Shown: positions 1 to 8,054 of the stretch, piece after piece
How positions within the stretch are numbered: position 1 is the stretch's first letter
How the letters are laid out: the number at the start of each line of letters is the position of its first letter
Source: CAKVLS01 sp045638465
GTDB lineage: Bacteria; Bacillota; Clostridia; Christensenellales; UBA1242
Assembly (NCBI GenBank): GCA_045638465.1
Contig: JAZUBK010000019.1
Coordinates: 1-23,234 of the forward strand
DNA length: 23,234 bases
Reading direction: 5' to 3'
Translations under genes and position numbers: made by a program
Notes under the pieces: model-generated
What the model saw: only the letters and a program-made list of their open reading frames with translations
What the model was told of the DNA's origin: nothing
Databases searched by the model: none

Positions 1-17
1 TATAAGGGTTATCAAAG

Positions 18-46
18 TTGACAAAACCAAATTAAAGGTGTATTAT
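18..46 (+). promoter_or_regulatory. Sigma-A promoter of leuS
   Basis: The -35 element TTGACA (18-23) is a perfect match. A 17-base spacer separates it from the -10 element TATTAT (41-46). Transcription should start near 53. A short dyad, GGTG at 37-40 and CACC at 49-52, brackets the -10 and could be an operator, but four base pairs is weak evidence. Confidence 0.8.
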
Positions 47-69
47 ATCACCATCAAGGAGATTTCAAA

Positions 70-105
70 ATGAAAAACCAAGTGATACATTTACTCTGTC
101 ACTAA
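70..105 (+). CDS. Possible 11-residue leader peptide upstream of leuS
   Basis: A small reading frame (MKNQVIHLLCH, then TAA) follows a good ribosome binding site, AAGGAG at 56-61, and begins about 17 bases after the predicted transcription start. It contains two adjacent leucine codons, TTA and CTC; CTC looks rarely used in the neighbouring genes. A 6-bp hairpin (82-87 with 97-102, one G-U pair) lies inside the frame. Position and codons suggest a leader peptide that senses leucine supply for leuS. No rho-independent terminator lies between it and leuS, so classical attenuation is not shown. It may instead be a chance ORF in a short 5' UTR. Confidence 0.35.
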   Translation: MKNQVIHLLCH

Positions 106-160
106 AATTAAACTTTAAAAACAAAACAACAAACAATTTAATTTTAGGAGAAAGAGAAAA

Positions 161-2569
161 ATGGATTTTAAGAAAATAGAAAAGAAATGGCAAGATATTT
201 GGGACAAAAAACAAGTATTCAAAGCCGAAGATTTTAGCGATAAGAAACCATATTATACATTGATTGAGTTTCCTTATCCATCAGCAGTAGGTTTGCACCT
301 AGGCCACGTAAAGGCTTATTCTGCACTAGAAGTTGTTAGCCGCAAAAAAAGACTAGAGGGCTACAACGTATTGTTCCCTATTGGATTTGATGCTTTTGGT
401 CTTCCAACCGAAAACTATGCTATCAAATACAATATTCCACCAAGAAAAGCAACTGACGACAATATCTCCAACATGACTATGCAACTAAAGAGAATGGGAT
501 TCTCTTTTGACTGGAGCAGAGTTGTAGATACAACCGACGAAAAATATTACAAATGGACTCAATGGATTTTCTTGCAATTGTTTAAAAAGGGTCTTGCTTA
601 TAAAAGCAAATCAATGGTAAACTACTGTCCAAAATGTGCTTGTGTACTTTCTAACGAAGAAAGCCAAGGCGGTGTTTGTGACAGATGTAACACAGAAGTT
701 GTACAAAAAGAAAAAGATGTTTGGTTCTTGAAAATCAGAGAATACGCAGAAAGATTACTTGAAGGTCTTGATGATATCGACTGCCCACAAAGAATCAAAG
801 AAGAACAACGCAACTGGATCGGCAAATCAACAGGCGCACAAATTACTTTTGGCCTAGAAACAACCGACGGCAAAAAAGACAGTTTTGATATCTACACAAC
901 AAGAGCAGATACATTGTTTGGCGTTACATTTATGGTTGTAGCTCCAGAACATCCTATGCTAGAAACATATAAAGACAGCATCACAAACTTCAGCGAAGTA
1001 GTAGATTATCAAGAACAAGCAAAGAGAAAGAGTGAGTTTGATAGAATACAATTAAACAAAGACAAAACTGGCGTTATGCTAAAAGGTTTGTATGCTATCC
1101 ACCCTATCACTGGCAAACAAGTTCCTATCTTTATCTCTGACTATGTAATGATGGGATATGGCACAGGCGCAATTATGGCCGTTCCTGCACACGATACTCG
1201 TGACTGGGAATTTGCTAAAAAGTTTGGCATAGATATCATACCTGTTATTGAAGGTGGAGATATCACAAAAGAAGCTTACACAGATATTTCTAGCGGAAAA
1301 CTTATCAATTCAGATTTCCTAAACGACCTATCTGTAAAAGAAGCTAAAGAAAAAATGATCAAGTACGTTACCGAAAAAGGTTTCGGAAAAGCTCAAACAA
1401 ACTATCAAATGAAAGACTGGGCATTTAACCGTCAAAGATATTGGGGCGAACCATTCCCTATCGTATATTGCGAAAAATGTGGAACTGTTCCTGTACCAGA
1501 AGATCAATTACCTGTAAGACTTCCTGAGGTTAAAAACTTCAAACCATCTAAAAATGGTGAATCACCACTTGCAGAAATTGATGAATGGGTAAACTGCACT
1601 TGCCCTGTTTGTGGAGGCAAAGCAAGAAGAGAAACAGACACTATGCCACAATGGGCAGGTTCTAGCTGGTATTATCTAAGATATATCGACCCACACAACG
1701 ACAAAGCCTTGGCTGATCCTAAAAAGCTAGAGTACTGGGGCAACATCGACTGGTACAATGGCGGTATGGAACACGTAACAAGACACCTAATCTACGCTAG
1801 ATTCTGGAATATGTTTTTACATGATATTGGAGCTATTCCTCATAACGAACCATTTAAGAGAAGAACTGCTCAAGGTCTTATCTTAGCTGAAAACGGTGAA
1901 AAAATGAGTAAATCTGCAGGAACATCTGTAGACCCTATTGAAACAGTAGAAGAATACGGCGCAGACGTATTAAGACTATATATTCTATTTATGAGTGACT
2001 ACGAAGCTGCAGCTCCTTGGTCAAATAAGAATATCAGCGGTTGCAAGAGATTTTTAGAGAGAATCGAAAGAATGGTTGACTTTATTGATGACTTTAGTGG
2101 AGTTCACCCAGAACATGCAGATGATATCAATACAATCATCGCAAAAGTTACTGAAGACATCGACACCCTAAAATACAACACAGCCATCGCATCACTTATG
2201 ACTTTTGTAAACAAAATATATAATGACAAATATATCAGCCGCAAAGAGTTCGAAATTTTAGTTACTTTGTTGTATCCATTTGCTCCACACTTTAGTGAAG
2301 AAATGAACGAAATAATCGGAAATAAAACTTTGATTTGCGAAACACCATGGCCTAAACAAGTAGAATCTATCGGCGTTAAAAAAGTAAAAATGCCAATTCA
2401 AGTAAATGGCAAAGTAAGAAATGTAATTGAGATAGAAGAAAACACAGACAAAGACACTGTTATCTCTATCGTAAAAGCCGATGAAAAAATAGCTGCTGCT
2501 ATTGGTGATATGAATATTGTAAATATTATATTTGTACCAAACAAAATCGTTAACATCATAGTAAAATAA
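161..2569 (+). CDS. leuS: Leucyl-tRNA synthetase
   Basis: This cytoplasmic class Ia aminoacyl-tRNA synthetase charges tRNA-Leu with leucine using ATP. At 802 residues it has the normal bacterial length. The HIGH signature appears as HLGH (46-49), and the second ATP signature as KMSKS at 581-585, followed by AGT where GN is usual. Cysteine pairs after residue 150 and again in the 440s and 480s look like zinc-binding inserts. The CP1 editing domain is visible through TTRADTLFG and a MAVPAHDTRD segment whose Asp is the conserved editing residue. The ATG is preceded by AGGAG at 146-150. The gene stands alone between its promoter and a terminator. No T-box is present in the 5' region, which is somewhat unusual for this gene in Firmicutes. 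Identification is firm. Confidence 0.98.
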   Translation: MDFKKIEKKWQDIWDKKQVFKAEDFSDKKPYYTLIEFPYPSAVGLHLGHVKAYSALEVVSRKKRLEGYNVLFPIGFDAFGLPTENYAIKYNIPPRKATDDNISNMTMQLKRMGFSFDWSRVVDTTDEKYYKWTQWIFLQLFKKGLAYKSKSMVNYCPKCACVLSNEESQGGVCDRCNTEVVQKEKDVWFLKIREYAERLLEGLDDIDCPQRIKEEQRNWIGKSTGAQITFGLETTDGKKDSFDIYTTRADTLFGVTFMVVAPEHPMLETYKDSITNFSEVVDYQEQAKRKSEFDRIQLNKDKTGVMLKGLYAIHPITGKQVPIFISDYVMMGYGTGAIMAVPAHDTRDWEFAKKFGIDIIPVIEGGDITKEAYTDISSGKLINSDFLNDLSVKEAKEKMIKYVTEKGFGKAQTNYQMKDWAFNRQRYWGEPFPIVYCEKCGTVPVPEDQLPVRLPEVKNFKPSKNGESPLAEIDEWVNCTCPVCGGKARRETDTMPQWAGSSWYYLRYIDPHNDKALADPKKLEYWGNIDWYNGGMEHVTRHLIYARFWNMFLHDIGAIPHNEPFKRRTAQGLILAENGEKMSKSAGTSVDPIETVEEYGADVLRLYILFMSDYEAAAPWSNKNISGCKRFLERIERMVDFIDDFSGVHPEHADDINTIIAKVTEDIDTLKYNTAIASLMTFVNKIYNDKYISRKEFEILVTLLYPFAPHFSEEMNEIIGNKTLICETPWPKQVESIGVKKVKMPIQVNGKVRNVIEIEENTDKDTVISIVKADEKIAAAIGDMNIVNIIFVPNKIVNIIVK

Positions 2570-2571
2570 AT

Positions 2572-2604
2572 AAAAAAGCCCTAAGTTAAAACTAGGGCTT
2601 TTTT
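2572..2604 (+). terminator. Bidirectional terminator after leuS
   Basis: A perfect 12-bp stem (2572-2583 with 2593-2604, core AGCCCTA/TAGGGCT) is flanked by A and T runs, so it can end transcripts in both directions. It begins three bases after the leuS stop codon. Confidence 0.92.
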
Positions 2605-2664
2605 ATTTGGTTTATTTAAATATACAATTCACAATTTAAAAAGTAATCATAGTTTGAAAAGTAA

Positions 2665-2696
2665 AAAAAAGACTTAGTCACTGCTAAGTCTTTTTT
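2665..2696 (-). terminator. Terminator of the DUF4097-like gene
   Basis: The stem GACTTAG/CTAAGTC (2671-2677 with 2684-2690) is extended by A6/T6 and has a 6-base loop. Read on the minus strand it ends in at least eight U residues, directly after the stop codon at 2701. It is separate from the leuS terminator 60 bases away. Confidence 0.9.
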
Positions 2697-2700
2697 ATTA

Positions 2701-4332
2701 TTAATAATTACCATCAGAATAGATATATGTGTTACCTTCTCTATTGTTGTGTACAAACAAAGATGAACGTCTTGTTGAAACTTGAGCTTTTGTATAGTTA
2801 TATCTATATTGGTTTTTCATATTGTAATTGCTATCATAGTCAAAATCAGATGAACCAACTTCTGTTTTTCTGATGCTATCACCTTTTACGCTACCATCTG
2901 TGTAAACAGTAAATGGTGCTGAACTGATATTTTCTACTGTAACATTGTTGCCATTTGAGTTTATACTCATATTGCAAGTTGCTGTAGAATCTAGTACGCT
3001 AGTATGTAAACCTAAGTTTATCTTTCTATCGCCGTCTCTTGCCATAGAGATATTAACAGTACCTTTTAATCCGCTAAGGTCTATAGCACAATGTCTTAGG
3101 GCGTTGATATCTACTCTGCTTAGTTGAGATTCGTTTGTATTGTCAAAGTTAATATCAATTTCGCCATTGTAAGTTTCGATAGTCAAATTGTTATATGCTT
3201 TTTTGATTGTTATTTTTCCAGTGTTGCTAGTTAGGTTTGCTACGCCCCTCAAAGTTCCTATATTGATATTACCCAATTCGCTATTGATATCAATTGGTCT
3301 ACCAAGAGCAGGTACATAAGTTAATGTTTTGATATCAACGTCAATTTCTTTGATATCTCCACCCTCAAAACCTTGAGTTGTAATTGTTCCAGCCAAAGTC
3401 TTTACTTTAAATGAACAATATTCTGATTGCATATCAACTATAGGATAAGTTGAGTTAGTACCTTTAGAAATTGTATCGATACTTACATTACCACTTCTAG
3501 CATAGAAGTTTAGGTTACCGTATAGGTTTGTTATATCGATATTTGCTCCACCTACTTTGCCATCAGATCTTACTGTAAGTGGGCCTTTGATTGCACCATC
3601 TTTTGCAATAAGTTTTCCACCAGATGTAGCAAAGATAATTTGTCCTGAGATATCTGCACCATCATTTAGAAGATAACAACTACCAGCACCAGTTTTTAGG
3701 TGATATCTTGATGCGTTTGGTTTATTTACTACGATAGTAGTTTTGCTACCATCTCTTGATTGGCTATCAAGATATAGGTTAGAAACTCTGATTGTTCTTC
3801 CTTCTGCATTAGAAGAGTATTCTACTTTTCCTCTGTTTGTATATGCATTAATTACTGCAAAATCTCTGTTTGTTGGTACGTATACTTTAATATAAGAATC
3901 AGATAGGAACATAAGTCCGTTTGGCTCTGATACATCGATACTCATTGTGTTGTAAGTAACATCTGGAGCATAAGCGCTATCGCCACTATCAAATGTTAAT
4001 TGCTCTGTTTTATGCTCTACTGATAGGTCTGAGGCTTTTGCTTTTACAAAACCTGACATACCTTGAGAATAGAACACTTCTACATTATTTGTTTCGCTGT
4101 TTGGAATAATGTATATATCCATACGGTCAGAAGTAATAGACAAAGCATTTATGCCAGACATATCATCTTCCGTGATAGTAAATTCTTTATCACCTTTGTA
4201 TGAAACATACCTATAGCCTAGTATTATTGTATTTGGTGAGCAAATCATAAGTACGCAGCATATCAAAACCGCTGCGATAGCTACACCAATCAGCAATAAT
4301 AAATAAAGCATAATAGACTTAAAAACTTTCAT
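2701..4332 (-). CDS. Membrane-anchored DUF4097-like beta-repeat protein
   Basis: The protein has 543 residues. One hydrophobic segment (about 7-32) at the N-terminus looks like a signal anchor, and the rest appears to lie outside the membrane. The long remainder consists of short beta-strand repeats rich in Gly, Asn, Ser, Thr and alternating Val/Ile, for example at about 180-210, 240-290 and 330-400. This resembles the beta-solenoid DUF4097 (putative adhesin) proteins of Firmicutes. That family has no established enzymatic role, and several members are linked to cell-envelope stress. The ATG follows an AAGGAG site. The gene has its own promoter, despite lying only 88 bp behind alaS on the same strand, and its own terminator. 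The family call rests on pattern, so DUF4097 membership is likely but not certain. Confidence 0.7.
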   Translation of the reverse strand: MKVFKSIMLYLLLLIGVAIAAVLICCVLMICSPNTIILGYRYVSYKGDKEFTITEDDMSGINALSITSDRMDIYIIPNSETNNVEVFYSQGMSGFVKAKASDLSVEHKTEQLTFDSGDSAYAPDVTYNTMSIDVSEPNGLMFLSDSYIKVYVPTNRDFAVINAYTNRGKVEYSSNAEGRTIRVSNLYLDSQSRDGSKTTIVVNKPNASRYHLKTGAGSCYLLNDGADISGQIIFATSGGKLIAKDGAIKGPLTVRSDGKVGGANIDITNLYGNLNFYARSGNVSIDTISKGTNSTYPIVDMQSEYCSFKVKTLAGTITTQGFEGGDIKEIDVDIKTLTYVPALGRPIDINSELGNINIGTLRGVANLTSNTGKITIKKAYNNLTIETYNGEIDINFDNTNESQLSRVDINALRHCAIDLSGLKGTVNISMARDGDRKINLGLHTSVLDSTATCNMSINSNGNNVTVENISSAPFTVYTDGSVKGDSIRKTEVGSSDFDYDSNYNMKNQYRYNYTKAQVSTRRSSLFVHNNREGNTYIYSDGNY

Positions 4333-4360
4333 CTAATACTCCTTTTTTACTATTTTTTTG

Positions 4361-4411
4361 ACAAACTATTGTTTGTATTATAATTATACAAACAAAATTT
4401 TATTTTGTCAA
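4361..4411 (-). promoter_or_regulatory. Promoter with repeated ACAAAC half-sites
   Basis: On the minus strand TTGACA (4406-4411), a 17-base spacer and TATAAT (4383-4388) form a perfect sigma-A promoter; transcription should start near 4376. Three nested dyads cover it: ACAAAC-4-GTTTGT at 4361-4376 over the start site, GTTTGTAT-7-ATACAAAC at 4371-4393 across the -10, and ACAAAAT-3-ATTTTGT at 4392-4408 in the spacer and -35. This layout suggests a regulated operator for the downstream envelope protein. The regulator is unknown. Confidence 0.8.
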
Positions 4412-4420
4412 TGGCTGCAA

Positions 4421-6262
4421 CTATTTAGAAATCTCAAGCACAGCCTTAATTCTTCTAACGCCAGAACTTGAACTTTCTTCTTTTTGAATCTTGTATCTGC
4501 CTAGTTCAGAAGTGTTTTTAGCATGTGGTCCGCCACAAATTTGGTTGTCAACGTCACCAATTACAAAAACCTTTACAATGTCGTCATCACTTGCGTTAAA
4601 GATACCATAAGCGCCAGTTTCTTTTGCCTTTGCAAAAGTCATCTCTTTGCACTCTACAGGAATCTTTCTTGCGATTGCGTCGTTAACAAAATCTTCTAGA
4701 GTTTTGATTTCTTCTTCTGTCATTTTGTGATCTAAGTTAAAGTCAAATCTCATTCTTTCGCTTGTAATGTTAGAACCTTTTTGAACGGTGTTTTCACCAA
4801 ACATTTTTCTAAGACCAGCCAAAGTCAAGTGTGTTGCAGTGTGATATAATGTTTCCATTTCGCCAGTACCTGCAAGGCCGCCTTTAAATGTTCCTGCACT
4901 TGCAGTTCTTGCAAGTTCTTGGTGAGCCTTGAAAGCTTCGTTATAGCCCTCAATATCAACCTCAAAGCCTCTTTCTTCGGCCATTTCTTTAGTTATCTCA
5001 ATAGGAAAACCAAATGTGTCATATAGTCTAAAAGCAGTCTTGCCGTTAATAATGTTTTCAACAACAGCATTTGGATCTTGCTTTTGCATAAATTCTCTTT
5101 TTCTTTCTATAGAAGAAATTACTTTTTCAAATTCTTTGTTACCTTGAGTTAGGGTTGCATCAAATTTATTTGTTTCTTTCAAAAGTTCTGCCAAGATATA
5201 ATCTTTTTTCTCTACAAGTAGAGGGTATGCTTCGTTGTAAACAACGTCAATGTAAATCTCAGCAACCTTTTGCAAATCTTCTGCAGTAAAGTTTAGAGTT
5301 TTGCTATGACGAATTGCTCGACGCAAAAGTCTTCTCAAAATATATCCTGAACCAGTATTTGATGGAAGAATACCATTTCTATCACCGATAAGCATAACGC
5401 CAGTACGTATATGGTCAGCAACAATCCTCATTGCTCTTGTTATTTTTTCATCTTCTCCGTATTTCACGCCAGAGATTTTTTCCATATAAGCAATAACATC
5501 TGTAAATAGGTCAATTTTGTATCCGTCAGTGTGGCCGTTTAGGAACATAAGCATTCTTTCAAAACCAAAACCTGTATCTACGTTTTTGTTTGTCAAAGGC
5601 TCATATTTTCCGCCGCCTAATTGTTTGTATTGCATATAAACGTCATTACCGATTTCTACATATCTTCCGCAGTCACAGTTAATGTCGCAATTATCACAAC
5701 ATTTTTTGTCGTTTCTAGGATAGAACCATTCATTGTCTGGGCCACATGGTGTACCAACAGTACCCTCTAGCGCCCACCAGTTATCTTTTTTGCCAAGGTA
5801 AAAAATGTTTTCTGGTCTGATTCCTAGGGCTTTTAGATATCCTGCAGTTTCGTCATCTCTTGGTGCTGACTCGTCACCTGCAAATACTGTACAACAGATT
5901 TTGTCTTTATCAAGACCAAAAACTTTTGTCAAAAGGTCAAAAGTCCATTCTGTTTTTTCTTTTTTGAAATAGTCACCCAAACTCCAGTTACCCATCATCT
6001 CAAAGAATGTAAAGTGTGTTTCGTCACCTACGCTCTCGATGTCTACTGTTCTTACGCAACCTTGTACGTTACAAAGTCTTGTCTTTCCGCTAGGGTGTTT
6101 TGCTCCAAGAAGATATGGCATAAGTGGTTGCATACCAGCTACGTTAAACATAACACCTGTAGAACCATCACCTATTAGTGATACTGCACCAATATTTAGG
6201 TGGCCTCTATCTTCATAAAATTTTATCCATTGATTTCTAAGTTCTTTACTTGTAATTTTCAT
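4421..6262 (-). CDS. alaS: Short alanyl-tRNA synthetase-like protein
   Basis: The protein resembles AlaRS, the class II enzyme that charges tRNA-Ala. Motif 2 is visible as HFTFFEMMGNWSLGDYF (83-99), the DTGFGFERM segment lies at 229-237, and the motif-rich helix GSGYILRRLLRRAIRH is at 304-319. The editing domain keeps its zinc or catalytic ligands: H474 and H478 in HTATH, C576 and H580 in CGGPH (Pro where Thr is usual). It ends at 613 residues, whereas typical bacterial AlaRS has about 870-880; the C-terminal C-Ala (DHHA1-like) domain is missing. Residues 188-198 form an unusual insert with five cysteines (C188, C189, C192, C196, C198). The start lies 12 bp after the dnaB stop, with AAGGA overlapping that stop. 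It is either the organism's only, minimal AlaRS or an AlaRS-related paralogue; this window cannot decide. Confidence 0.85.
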   Translation of the reverse strand: MKITSKELRNQWIKFYEDRGHLNIGAVSLIGDGSTGVMFNVAGMQPLMPYLLGAKHPSGKTRLCNVQGCVRTVDIESVGDETHFTFFEMMGNWSLGDYFKKEKTEWTFDLLTKVFGLDKDKICCTVFAGDESAPRDDETAGYLKALGIRPENIFYLGKKDNWWALEGTVGTPCGPDNEWFYPRNDKKCCDNCDINCDCGRYVEIGNDVYMQYKQLGGGKYEPLTNKNVDTGFGFERMLMFLNGHTDGYKIDLFTDVIAYMEKISGVKYGEDEKITRAMRIVADHIRTGVMLIGDRNGILPSNTGSGYILRRLLRRAIRHSKTLNFTAEDLQKVAEIYIDVVYNEAYPLLVEKKDYILAELLKETNKFDATLTQGNKEFEKVISSIERKREFMQKQDPNAVVENIINGKTAFRLYDTFGFPIEITKEMAEERGFEVDIEGYNEAFKAHQELARTASAGTFKGGLAGTGEMETLYHTATHLTLAGLRKMFGENTVQKGSNITSERMRFDFNLDHKMTEEEIKTLEDFVNDAIARKIPVECKEMTFAKAKETGAYGIFNASDDDIVKVFVIGDVDNQICGGPHAKNTSELGRYKIQKEESSSSGVRRIKAVLEISK

Positions 6263-6274
6263 TTTTTTATTTCC

Positions 6275-7738
6275 TTAAAATACATCTATATCTTCGTCAT
6301 AAGTTGCAAGGTCTCCGCCAAGTTCGGCAGGAGCATCAGCATCAGTAAGCACTGTTGCGCTGCTTTTTGCAGGAGCTTGTTTTGAAGATTCGACTTTGTC
6401 TTCATAATCTCTATATGTAGTATTTTCTCCGATCCAGCGAAGTTTTAGATCAGCGGTAGCACCGTTACGGTGTTTTGCTACGATAAGGTCTACAACGCCT
6501 GGCTCTTCTACTACTATGTCATTATATTTTTCTGGGTTGTGAAGGAACAATACGATATCGGCGTCTTGCTCGATAGAGCCTGACTCTCTAAGGTCACTAA
6601 GTATTGGTCTGTGGTCCTTTCTACCCTCAGAAGCTCTCGATAATTGTGACAAAAGAAGAATTGGAACGCCAAGTTCTTTTGCTGCAATTTTTAGGTTTCT
6701 AGTAAGTTCACTGATTTCTAGTTGACGGCTAGAGTCTTTATATTTACCCATGCCGTTCATTAGTTGCAAATAGTCTATCATAATAAGGTCAAGGCCATGT
6801 TCTCTTTTTAGCCTACGACACTTACTGATAATTTCGATAGGAGTAACTGATGATGTATCATCAACATAAAGTTTTGAGTCGCTAAGTTTTTTACCCGCCG
6901 CCCAAATCGCTTTGTACTCGTCTTTGTTAAGAGTACCTTTTAGACCTTTGGCCATATCTACGCCTGAGATACTAAACATTGATCTTTGAGCAAGTTGCTC
7001 TTTTGGCATCTCAAGTGAGAATACCGCACAAACCTTGCCGCACTCTACTGAGGCATGGTTTACAATGTTCATAGCAAAAGAAGTTTTACCTACACCAGGA
7101 CGGGCAGCGATGATTATAAGTTCGCCTTCGTGAAGGCCATTTGTTAATTTATCAAAGCTTTTAAATCCTGTAGGTATACCACTGATTTCGCCTTTGTTTT
7201 TTGCTATTTCATCAAGTTTGTCAATAACTGATGCAACAGGTCCTGAAATAGAAACAAGAGAAGAAGAATCTTCATTTTGTGAGATGTCAAAGATTTTCTT
7301 TTCGGCAAAGTTTAATGTGTTTTCTTTATCTTCGCCTTCATAGGCTTCTTTGATTACTTCTTCACTGGCTTTGATTAGTTTACGAAGGAGTGAGTCTCTC
7401 TTTACTATTTCTACATAGTGATTGTAGTTTGCAGCACTAGGAACGATATTGGTAAGGGTTGCGATATAATCGATACCACCAACAGAATCCATAGCACCTT
7501 GTTTTTCAAGTTCGTCGGTGATTGTAACAAAGTCAATCGGGCTATTTTTCTTATAGATATTTAGCATCGCATCAAAGATTGTTTGGTGCGCTTGAGTATA
7601 AAAATCTTCGGTTTTTAATTTCGCCATAATATCAACAGCGATATCGTTGTCTATAAGGTTACAGCCCAAAACTGCTTGTTCTGCCTCTATGTTGTGAGGC
7701 ATAATTCTTGCTCTTTTTGTTTCTACTTTCTTTTCCAT
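6275..7738 (-). CDS. dnaB: Replicative DNA helicase DnaB
   Basis: DnaB is the hexameric ATP-dependent 5'-3' helicase that unwinds DNA at the replication fork and recruits primase. The N-terminal domain begins with the typical PHNIEAEQAVLG (14-25). A linker follows, then the RecA-like motor domain with Walker A ARPGVGKT (212-219), SLEMPKEQL at 241-249 and Walker B LIMIDYLQL (318-326). At 487 residues the length is slightly above the usual 450-470, because of a loose acidic C-terminal tail. No intein is present. The ATG follows AGGAG. It is the fourth gene of the run that starts with the lipoprotein, 25 bp behind the small membrane protein and 12 bp before alaS. Identification is firm. Confidence 0.97.
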   Translation of the reverse strand: MEKKVETKRARIMPHNIEAEQAVLGCNLIDNDIAVDIMAKLKTEDFYTQAHQTIFDAMLNIYKKNSPIDFVTITDELEKQGAMDSVGGIDYIATLTNIVPSAANYNHYVEIVKRDSLLRKLIKASEEVIKEAYEGEDKENTLNFAEKKIFDISQNEDSSSLVSISGPVASVIDKLDEIAKNKGEISGIPTGFKSFDKLTNGLHEGELIIIAARPGVGKTSFAMNIVNHASVECGKVCAVFSLEMPKEQLAQRSMFSISGVDMAKGLKGTLNKDEYKAIWAAGKKLSDSKLYVDDTSSVTPIEIISKCRRLKREHGLDLIMIDYLQLMNGMGKYKDSSRQLEISELTRNLKIAAKELGVPILLLSQLSRASEGRKDHRPILSDLRESGSIEQDADIVLFLHNPEKYNDIVVEEPGVVDLIVAKHRNGATADLKLRWIGENTTYRDYEDKVESSKQAPAKSSATVLTDADAPAELGGDLATYDEDIDVF

Positions 7739-7763
7739 TGTAATCTCCTATAAATTAATTTTA

Positions 7764-8054
7764 TTAGTCGGCAAATGGGTCTCTCTCGTCTTCTTTGAAT
7801 TTTGGTTTGTCTTCGTTTTTCTTATCAATATAACTAAACACGATAAGTCCTATAAAACAAACTAGTAATAGTATTGCTATATCAATCATAATGATATTTG
7901 CATAGCTTAATTTTTTCAAAACAAAATAGTTCAAAAGAGCAAGCGGAACGAAGCTAATAAGTATTAAAATAAAGTATCTTTTGATTATTTTGTTAAAAAA
8001 GATTTTTGTGTCAAATACATCTTGCTCGTTTGCTTTTTTCTTTTTATCAGCCAT
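7764..8054 (-). CDS. Small two-helix membrane protein
   Basis: This 96-residue protein matches no family I recognise. A charged N-terminus (MADKKKKANE) precedes two predicted membrane helices at about 26-46 and 54-75, and it ends in a strongly charged tail ending ERDPFAD. By the positive-inside rule both ends probably face the cytoplasm. Its ATG overlaps the last eight bases of typA (ATGGCTGA), so translation is probably coupled to TypA. dnaB follows 25 bp later. The coupling supports a real gene despite its size. Function unknown. Confidence 0.75.
   Translation of the reverse strand: MADKKKKANEQDVFDTKIFFNKIIKRYFILILISFVPLALLNYFVLKKLSYANIIMIDIAILLLVCFIGLIVFSYIDKKNEDKPKFKEDERDPFAD

Noticed and set aside
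106..160. T-box or other riboswitch before leuS
   Set aside because: No T-box core (AGGGTGGNACCGCG-like) and no terminator/antiterminator pair is present.
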